Assembly (NCBI RefSeq): GCF_003576645.1
Contig: NC_044925.1
Span: 5,290,107-5,354,106, forward strand
From: Ipomoea triloba
Lineage: Eukaryota > Streptophyta > Magnoliopsida > Solanales > Convolvulaceae
Direction: 5' to 3'
Length of the DNA: 64,000 nt
The translations under genes and the position numbers were made by a program. Under the pieces are notes generated by a model. That model made no database searches. It was not told the DNA's origin and saw nothing but the letters and a program-made list of their open reading frames with translations. Below, piece by piece: positions 57,223-64,000 of the stretch (positions within the stretch are counted from its first letter, which is position 1; each line of letters begins with the position of its first letter).

Positions 57223-57455
57223 TTTAAAAAAGAGTTAATAGTCCCGGCCTCGACTATAGGGTAATACTTGATTTTAGTCCCATACTATTAACAGTACCCA
57301 ATTTAGTCCTCTAACTAGTAAAGTTATACCCAATTTGATCCTCCGTTACAATTGTCATCCATTAGCCGTTATAAAGAGGGGTAAAAATGTCATTTTTAAT
57401 AGTCGAGGGACCAAAATGGGTACTTAATAGCCGAGGAACCAAAATTGGTATTAAC

Positions 57456-57533
<78 letters not shown>

Positions 57534-57758
57534 CATTATAATTATCATTATCATATTTGATATTTGATATTTGATATTTGATACTGGGACAATGTCTTCC
57601 GCCACCATATTACTTCCTACATATTATTTTAAAAAGTAAAATATAAACTACTAAAGTTTGTATGTCTGTCCTTAAATGTGGTGTACGTTAAAACTTAAAA
57701 AACTAACGAAATCTCAACGTTTTTCTTTTAGTTAAATAAACATATATACATATATATA

Positions 57759-58048
57759 GAAATTTGTTCAAAGTTAGAAAACGCACTACAATTAAAATAC
57801 ACAAAAACACCATAAAACACACCACACACTCAAAATAATGAACTAGAACTCCCCTGCCCCTAATGGTGCATTTGCTAACACTGTGTGGTGTATATTTACA
57901 TACCTAGTGGTGTATTTTTTGATGATGCGTACCTAATGTTGCACATTTGTGAGATGTATTTTTTAACATTGAGTGGTGTATATTTGTATACATAGTGGTG
58001 CGGCCGCACTGACCGCACGTTAAAAGGCGGCCACACTTGATCATGACC

Positions 58049-58124
<76 letters not shown>
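57759..58124. mobile_element. Reverse copy of the GGGTCATGATYA Micron-like MITE plus (TA)36
   Basis: 57759-58051 reads GAAATTTGTTCAAAGTTAG at the left and TGATCATGACCCTC at the right. This is the reverse complement layout of 32155-32479, with shared GTGGTGCGGCCGCACTGACC and TGTGTGGTGTATAT words. It lies between a short TA tract and the long (TA)n array at 58052-58124. Confidence 0.7.
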
Positions 58125-58128
<4 letters not shown>

Positions 58129-58455
58129 AGTATAATCTTTGTAAATTTGTAATCTTTTTATGATATTATTTTTGTATATTTTCTTATGCATTTATTATTA
58201 TATGTATTATTTTAATTGAATTTATTATTATAAGTATTATTTTTAGGATTTAGAACTTTAGCTTTAAAAAGTTCGGTTAATATGTTAATCGACCGATTAA
58301 CTGAAAACAATTTCAATTCGATTCAGTGAATGGTTAAAGCCTTAAAAATTTCGGTTAAAACGATTCTGTTAACATATTACACACCCCTAGTCTTGATATA
58401 CAAAACTAAACTAAGAGGCATTGTCCCAATGATAATGATAATGATAATGATAATG

Positions 58456-58530
<75 letters not shown>

Positions 58531-58925
58531 NNNNNNNNNNNNNNNNNNNNNNNNNNNNNNNNNNNNNNNNNNNNNNNNNNNNNNNNNNNNNNNNNNNNNN
58601 NNNNNNNNNNNNNNNNNNNNNNNNNNNNNNNNNNNNNNNNNNNNNNNNNNNNNNNNNNNNNNNNNNNNNNNNNNNNNNNNNNNNNNNNNNNNNNNNNNNN
58701 NNNNNNNNNNNNNNNNNNNNNNNNNNNNNNNNNNNNNNNNNNNNNNNNNNNNNNNNNNNNNNNNNNNNNNNNNNNNNNNNNNNNNNNNNNNNNNNNNNNN
58801 NNNNNNNNNNNNNNNNNNNNNNNNNNNNNNNNNNNNNNNNNNNNNNNNNNNNNNNNNNNNNNNNNNNNNNNNNNNNNNNNNNNNNNNNNNNNNNNNNNNN
58901 NNNNNNNNNNNNNNNNNNNNNNNNN
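58531..58925. other. Assembly gap (395 N)
   Basis: The gap is flanked by (ATA)n on the left and (ATAATG)n on the right, within the right arm of the foldback element. Its length cannot be judged from the sequence. Confidence 0.99.
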
Positions 58926-58931
58926 ATAATG

Positions 58932-59009
<78 letters not shown>

Positions 59010-59407
59010 CTACTACTACTAATAATAATAATAGTAATAATAATTATTATTATCCATTTTAGTCCCTCAACTATTAAGTACCCATTTTGGTCCCTCAACT
59101 ATTGAAAGTGACGTTTTTGCCCCTCTTTATAACGGTTGATGGATGACAATTGTAATGGATGACCAAATTGGGTATAATTTTACAAGTTAGAGGACTAAAT
59201 TGGGTACAGTTAATAGTATGGAACTAAATCAAGTATTACCTTATAATCGAGGAACCAAAATGGGTATTAACTCTTTAAAAAATACACTTTTAAGAGTTAA
59301 AATTCCATTATCGTTATTTTTCTCAAAAGCTAAAAGTTTTTGTGTGATTAAATTAATTTTCTAATAATATTCAGATAGAGAGTATAAAATTTACAAATTA
59401 ATGATTT

Positions 59408-59481
59408 GCTCTTGTAGCTCAGTTGGTTAGAGCACCCGTTTAGTAAGCGGGAGGTCTTGAGTTCAACTCTCAACAAGAGCA
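59408..59481 (+). tRNA. tRNA-Thr (anticodon AGT)
   Basis: A complete cloverleaf can be drawn. Acceptor GCTCTTG (59408-59414) pairs with CAAGAGC (59474-59480). The D-arm is GCTC-AGTTGGTTA-GAGC. The anticodon stem CCCGT pairs with GCGGG (one T-G pair) around loop TTAGTAA, with anticodon AGT at 59442-59444. The variable loop is AGGTC, the T-arm TTGAG-TTCAACT-CTCAA, and the discriminator A59481. There is no intron and CCA is not encoded. A TTTT at 59485-59488 can serve as pol III terminator. It decodes ACU and related threonine codons (A34 becomes inosine). Confidence 0.93.
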
Positions 59482-60890
59482 AATTTTAATATTATTCAAT
59501 AAAGTTTTTTTTTATATTTTAATATTATTCAATAAAGTTTTTTTATATGGTTGAAACATTTTTAAACGAGAATATGTGTAACTTTTTTTTTTTTTACTTT
59601 CAAAATGTTTACGAATATTTAAATCATTATAATAGAGGAAGATAATCATTTTGTACTTATAAAAAATTAATAGTGTTTGGATATTGTATGATTAGTTTGT
59701 AGATTGAAATGTAACCATTTCATTTATTTATAAAAATTTTGTAGAACACAAATCAATAGATTTAAAACACTTGATAAAATTGAAGGAAAATGATGTATTC
59801 ATCAAAATATTTGTAATTGTCATAATATTACAAATATTTTGCAATAATATAAAAATTTAAATTTCAAAAATGTTTCATAATTTTTTTTTAAATTTAAAAA
59901 TCTAGGTATTCTTCGTTTACCAACATTATTTATCTCGCTTGCTTTGCTATACTCATAAAAATTAATTTTAGCTTAGCTTGAACTTTATTTTGGTATTTTT
60001 TTTAATACTTATTAGTTAAGTACTCCGTATTATTTATTTGCTAAATTACAATTTCACTTATTTGATAAATGATAATTTTGTTTGGTGTGATTTTTATATA
60101 AAAAAGGTTTTATTTAGTTTTTACAAACTTACTTTTTTGAGATCTTGTAGATTTGGACCCACTAAAAAATTAAAAGAAATAAAAATTAAATTAGAAAAAA
60201 AATAAAATTACTACTAAGATTACTTTAAAACATAATTTCGATATAAAAGTATAATTTATTATCATTTTAAATAATTATAAAATTTTCTTAACCAACCAAG
60301 AAAGAGTTTACACGACTCAGTAGAATATGTATTAATTTTTATATTTCAAGAATTGTATTTCAACTAAATATATTTAAAATTAAGTGTTGATATTTTACAT
60401 TATTTTTTAACCCAACATATTTGCTTTAACATTGCACCCATGAGATCGAGTTCAAAATCGAAAAAACATCAAAGTATCTTGTAGTTTGATGACATCACTG
60501 TTAATTTGTTATTATTATGTCACAAGTTTAATCCAATCAATGATGTTGAAAATGTCAAAATCTAGCTGACATAAAACTCATTTGCATATTTGGAAGAATA
60601 TGTGTAACTTTTATTAGATTAAATATTATTTAATAAAAAAATATAATAAGTCTCAATTCCTCAAGTTATATCAATGATTTATGTCCATTTTTTCTATATA
60701 TTGTTGATATACATTATGCTATAAGAGTTTTAATTTACAAATTTTTCATTATTATTACCATGCACATCCATACATAATATCCTTTTTTTTATTCTTTAAT
60801 TAATATGGTAATAATGTATGTTGACATTATATATTGGAGTAATATAAGAAATTAATAAGCTTAATTTAATTTAGATTTTATTTAAGTGTT
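59482..60890. other. AT-rich intergenic DNA
   Basis: A 35-bp tandem duplication (TTTTAATATTATTCAATAAAG) lies at 59484-59545. From about 60640, sequence resembling 30520-30840 begins and may be part of a Helitron ending at 61204. No gene recognised. Confidence 0.4.
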
Positions 60891-61013
60891 ACCATAATTG
60901 ATTTTTTTTGAATGATACTGACTCTATTACATTGTAGTATTTGTCTCATGACCTCCTATATGAGAAAGTCATCACATGCCATCTGAGCACAAGGTGCTTG
61001 ACACCATAATTGA
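60891..61013 (-). mobile_element. SINE with 11-bp TSD (ACCATAATTGA)
   Basis: ACCATAATTGA occurs at 60891-60901 and 61003-61013. The 101-bp insert begins on + with a T-run. On the minus strand it reads GTCAAGCACCTTGTGCTCAG, then ATATAGGAGGTCATGAGAC, ACTACAATGTAATAGAGTC and poly(A). Same family as 45579-45681; the tail also matches 18376-18506. Confidence 0.8.
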
Positions 61014-61171
61014 ATTTAGTAATATATCATATCTAAAATTCGATAATATTAATCATATAATAATTATTACTCAAATTATCAACTATACTTCGAATATAAT
61101 ATGAATTTTACAAATATGAATTAAAAAAATTATATACTATTATTTTTAATATTAAGAATTAATATTAGGCA

Positions 61172-61205
61172 TATATTTTGCGGATCACGCATATAAAATA
61201 CTAGT
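61172..61205 (+). mobile_element. Probable Helitron 3' terminus
   Basis: TTTTGCGGATCACGCATATAA and then AATACTAGT ends in CTAG-T at 61201-61205. It matches the wording of the Helitron end at 21945-21970 (CGCATCACACGTGTG, AAAATACTAGT). The hairpin is poor here. The element body probably lies to the left and was later hit by the SINE at 60902. Confidence 0.45.
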
Positions 61206-61345
61206 ATTTATATATGTGGCCATTATTTTAGTTTTAACTTTCTTATTGGATACAAACTTATATGTGAACTTTAATTTTCTTGTTGCAAACTCTCATTGAT
61301 ATTTTAAAAGACTAATTTTTATCCCTATAAGATCGATTAGATAAT

Positions 61346-61577
61346 TAAGGGGTGTATTCAATCAAAATTTTTAAAGACTTTCAAATACTTTTAAAGTGAT
61401 GGATTTTAATTGACTTTTGTAGAGTTTTGATAGATTTTCTTAGAATCTTTTAAACTATCATCAACTTTGTAAGAGTTTATAAATATCCGTAGGACAAACA
61501 TTTATAAACTTTAAAAAAACAATTCATATTAAAAAGTCAACAAAAGTCATTAAAACTCTAAATTGAATACACCCTTA
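61346..61577. mobile_element. MITE with TIR AGGGGTGTATTCAAT and TA duplication
   Basis: The 228-bp element 61348-61575 starts AGGGGTGTATTCAATC and ends ATTGAATACACCCT, flanked by TA on both sides. It is rich in TTTTAAAGACTTT words; similar text recurs at 61985-62090. TA duplications suggest a Tc1/mariner (Stowaway-like) origin, but the TIR is not the classic CTCCCTCC. Confidence 0.65.
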
Positions 61578-61756
61578 CAAACCTTTCATAACTTCTATTA
61601 ATATATTATTTATAATTTTTTTACAAAAATATATTTTATAAATCATAAATAAATTAAAGCATTGTCAAAAAAATAAAAAATAAATATTAAATCTCTAAAA
61701 AAATTCAACTTAACACAAATATATATATACATATATATATATACACACACACACAT

Positions 61757-61792
<36 letters not shown>

Positions 61793-62451
61793 TAATAATT
61801 AATAAACATATAATATACGCATCAATTTTTTATTTGCTGCGATCAGTAGCAAGAAATTCTTGTTGCTGTAAGTAGCAAAAAAATTTTATTCTAAACATGA
61901 GTAAATAATAATTTTTTATAGCAATATACCGTAAAATTGATGAAAATTTTGTGATAGAAAAAAAAATTTGTAGAGAACCTTGAATTCAATACTGGTAGAC
62001 TTTTAAAGACTCTTTAAAAGTCTAATTAAATTGAATACCACCAAACTTTTAAAGTTGATAAAAGTTTTTAAAATTCTAGGAAAGTCATAACTTTTTACAT
62101 TTAAATTCTTAAGAGAGAAATTTTCCTAAATATAATAGATTGACTTGAAATAAAATATATATTCTAATTGAAACAATATAGCTAGTTTTGGAATAGAAAA
62201 ATAAAATTTGTGCAACAATGATTAATGTTTGATTTAAACAAAGGGAGTACAAGACACTTTTAGGATAATTCTAATATGACATCCGTATTTTTTTTAGATT
62301 GACGATTTAAAAAATAATATCATTTACCTTTAAAAAAATAAAAAAGAAAGATGATAAATTTAAAAAAAGTCTTTATTGTAAGTAAAAAATCAAAATGTAC
62401 AATTTATCAATGCATATTATTCACTAACACTAAGAAGTAGGGCATACAACA
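61578..62451. other. AT-rich DNA with (TA)n(CA)n compound microsatellite
   Basis: A compound TA/CA/TA array lies at 61721-61791. 61985-62090 is a diverged fragment related to the MITE at 61348. No gene recognised. Confidence 0.5.
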
Positions 62452-62544
62452 ATGGATCAATTCATTCAACAAGATATGTTCGGATCATACCAGGATGAAT
62501 GGGATTGGCCTGACCTCACTGTAACCCCTCGTATTTTCCGATAA
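62452..62544 (+). CDS. Short open frame cut by the LTR; possible 5' exon fragment
   Basis: ATG at 62452 opens a 30-codon frame whose first 22 residues, MDQFIQQDMFGSYQDEWDWP plus DL, are acidic and aromatic. They look like real protein in contrast to the surrounding AT-rich noise. The last codons run into TGTAACCCCTCG, which looks like an LTR start, so the true continuation may have been displaced. I do not recognise the protein. Confidence 0.25.
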   Translation: MDQFIQQDMFGSYQDEWDWPDLTVTPRIFR

Positions 62545-64000
62545 GTTTGAGGTTCGGAAAATAGGTCTTTAAGTTATGACATTTAAGAGAAGATGGTTTG
62601 ATGCTCGAAATAATTTTTTTTTTAAAGATTAGTTATCGATAGGCTGCGAACTACGCACCGGTCACGAACCGAGAAAATTTTAAGGATATAGATTCAGTTC
62701 GAATTTTCTAGAATTGGGATTATTAAATATCATGCGATTAAGCCTGAATTTCTAGTTAGTTCAAGAAAAATTTCAAATGGACTGTAAGGGATAAATTGTT
62801 ACGGACTCTGTACCTAAATTTAGCGGGATACCGAAAAATTCCCAAAATTGGTGATTTGCGACGGGAATATTTTTACGATAATTTTGGTATTAGAATTTTC
62901 CCGAATTAAGTTATAATCCTCCGGACATTCATCTGGATTAAGCATAAACTGACCAATTAGATTTGATATCTTCATAAGGGATCCATGGGGTGATGACATG
63001 TGGCAAATCCAATCCTAGACTAAGATTTGGCCATTTAATGTAACATTAATGAGGTATGGAGGCTTTGTACTTGATTGCTTGGTCTTCAAGAACAATATCA
63101 AACAAGATCATCTCATCTCTCTCCTACTCTCCATTTCATTTTCGTGTAACACACTAGGAAGAAGAAGAAAATTATTTTAGCTTAGTCTTCCATTGTGATC
63201 CAAGAACACTTAGGCATTTCTTCAACTCCAAGAGCTCTACTATAGGTAAGAACTTCGGTTTTGTTCGGTTCGATTCCTTCTAAGACTTAAGCTTTAACTT
63301 AAGTGTTAATATAAGTGCATGAAAAATATTGTTATTATGGTGATGTTTTAGGGACTTTGGATTCAAGGAAAGATCTAACGCTTCTACGGTTTTAGAAATC
63401 TTCTATTGAGGTAAGGAATTCCCTTAAGTTGGAATTAGTCACTTGAATTTGGATAATTGATTTTTGGTTGAAATATGGTGTTTTTTGAGCTTTGGGGATA
63501 TTTTTTGTATACATGTTCATAGCTTGGGTATGCTTGTATATGTTGTATTTATATCCATATGGGCTTATACTTGTGAAAATATTGAAGTAAAATCAAGCTA
63601 GTCTCTGGCAGTGACTTCCGTGAAATTCTGGGAAAAATTGGTAAGGTATTTTGACTCCATTTTTTGTAGATATGTAGTTCAACAAGTGTAGAACCTACAT
63701 ATAAAATTTCATAATGATTGGAGTAGTATAAGTATAGTTTTCGGAATTTTTCCCAAAACTGGGAGTAGTATAAGTATAGTTTTCGGAATTTTTCCCAAAA
63801 CTGGACGGAGTATAAGTATAGTTTTCGGAATTTTTCCCAAAACTGGACGGAGAGAAAGTATAGTTTTCGGAATTTTTCCCAAAACTGGACGGAGAGAAAA
63901 ATATTTCGGACCAATTTTTCCCAAAACTGGACGGAGAGAAAAATATTTCGGACCAAGGGCAAAAAGGGAATTTTCTGTGTTTATTCGTGGATCAAAATGA
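62520..64000 (+). mobile_element. Probable LTR-retrotransposon LTR running off the right edge
   Basis: TGTAACCCCTCGTATTTTCC at 62520 is a typical start for LTRs of several plant Gypsy-type elements. The following 1.4 kb is non-coding and moderately GC. It contains CCAAGAGCTCTACTATAGGT and GTAAGAACTTCGG, as found in leader regions of such LTRs, and ends in a 42-bp tandem repeat. No primer site, gag or second LTR is inside the window, so the class is inference. Confidence 0.4.
63721..63972. repeat. 42-bp tandem repeat, about six units
   Basis: Units start at 63721, 63763, 63805, 63847, 63889 and 63931. The core is TATAGTTTTCGGAATTTTTC followed by CCAAAACTGG. Units 1-2 begin GAGTAGTATAAG, unit 3 ACGGAGTATAAG, units 4-6 ACGGAGAGAAA. 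Units 5-6 replace the middle with AATATTTCGGACCAA. Because 42 is a multiple of 3, a minus-strand frame (63549-63962) stays open through the array; that frame is a by-product. Confidence 0.9.

Larger units (their letters stand above)
57223..59282. mobile_element. Large Mutator-like foldback element with 9-bp TSD (TTTAAAAAA)
   Basis: TTTAAAAAA occurs at 57223-57231 and 59274-59282. The element (57232-59273) starts GAGTTAATAGTCCCGGCCTC and ends with the complement-like GGTATTAACTC. Arms of about 210 bp pair throughout (for example CCGTTATAAAGAGGGG against CCCCTCTTTATAACGG). Inside each arm lie mirrored (ATT)n/(ATC)n microsatellites, and then GGGACAATG against CATTGTCCC. The middle holds a Micron-like MITE (57759-58051), a (TA)n array and the 395-bp gap. 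Confidence 0.82.

Noticed and set aside
57396..59098. Poly-Ile/Met/Leu frames, partly through the gap
   Set aside because: They are translations of (ATT)n, (ATG)n and N bases.
63549..63962. 137-aa repetitive frame on the minus strand
   Set aside because: The 42-bp repeat unit keeps any frame open; composition and position in a likely LTR argue against a protein.

Overview
The window is nuclear DNA from a flowering plant, almost certainly a eudicot. It is AT-rich, holds long (TA)n and (AAT)n arrays, and is packed with transposable-element debris. The two genes that can be named are plant-only families: an AUF1/AUF2-type F-box protein and a class II TCP transcription factor with a miR319 site. 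Repeated ACTCCGTA-type words (for example near 16118, 54839 and 60021) look to me like Convolvulaceae or a related asterid group, but that is weak inference.

Layout. 0-6 kb: traces of a gene leading off the left edge, a Ty1/copia 5' fragment, a LINE tail with a 16-bp target-site duplication (TSD), and the intronless F-box gene at 2646-3675, which carries one frameshift. 6-8.2 kb: a Mutator-like foldback element and a copia 3' end whose LTR was split by a second Mutator-like MITE. 9.0-9.1 kb: a possible last exon of an unidentified minus-strand gene. 12.3-14.2 kb: the TCP2/TCP24-type gene on the minus strand, with a probable 3'UTR intron. 15-21 kb: tandem repeats and elements lying between (TA)n arrays, a SINE, a tRNA-Ser relic and a Helitron end. 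24.9-30.2 kb: a nearly full-length but dead LINE (L1 clade, minus strand). 31.9-37 kb: one locus probably written three times because overlapping contigs were joined by single Ns; it contains a SINE, Tourist-like MITEs and a foldback Mutator-like element with GC-rich cargo. 37-42 kb: a SINE, (TA)n-flanked elements and an element with ACGTCGG palindromes. 42.9-45 kb: an internally deleted copia element. 45-57 kb: SINEs, Tourist-like, hAT and Mutator-like MITEs, including a three-level nest at 53.1-54.7 kb. 57.2-59.3 kb: a 2-kb foldback element containing a 395-bp assembly gap. 59.4 kb: an intact tRNA-Thr(AGT). 62.5 kb to the end: a probable LTR with a 42-bp tandem repeat.

No operon-like or pathway cooperation is visible. 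The F-box, TCP and tRNA genes are independent nuclear genes separated by transposon-filled intergenic DNA. The most informative signals are element boundaries read directly from matching TSDs, recurrent MITE families whose interiors are short tandem repeats, and assembly redundancy around the single-N joins at 11353, 33456 and 34880.
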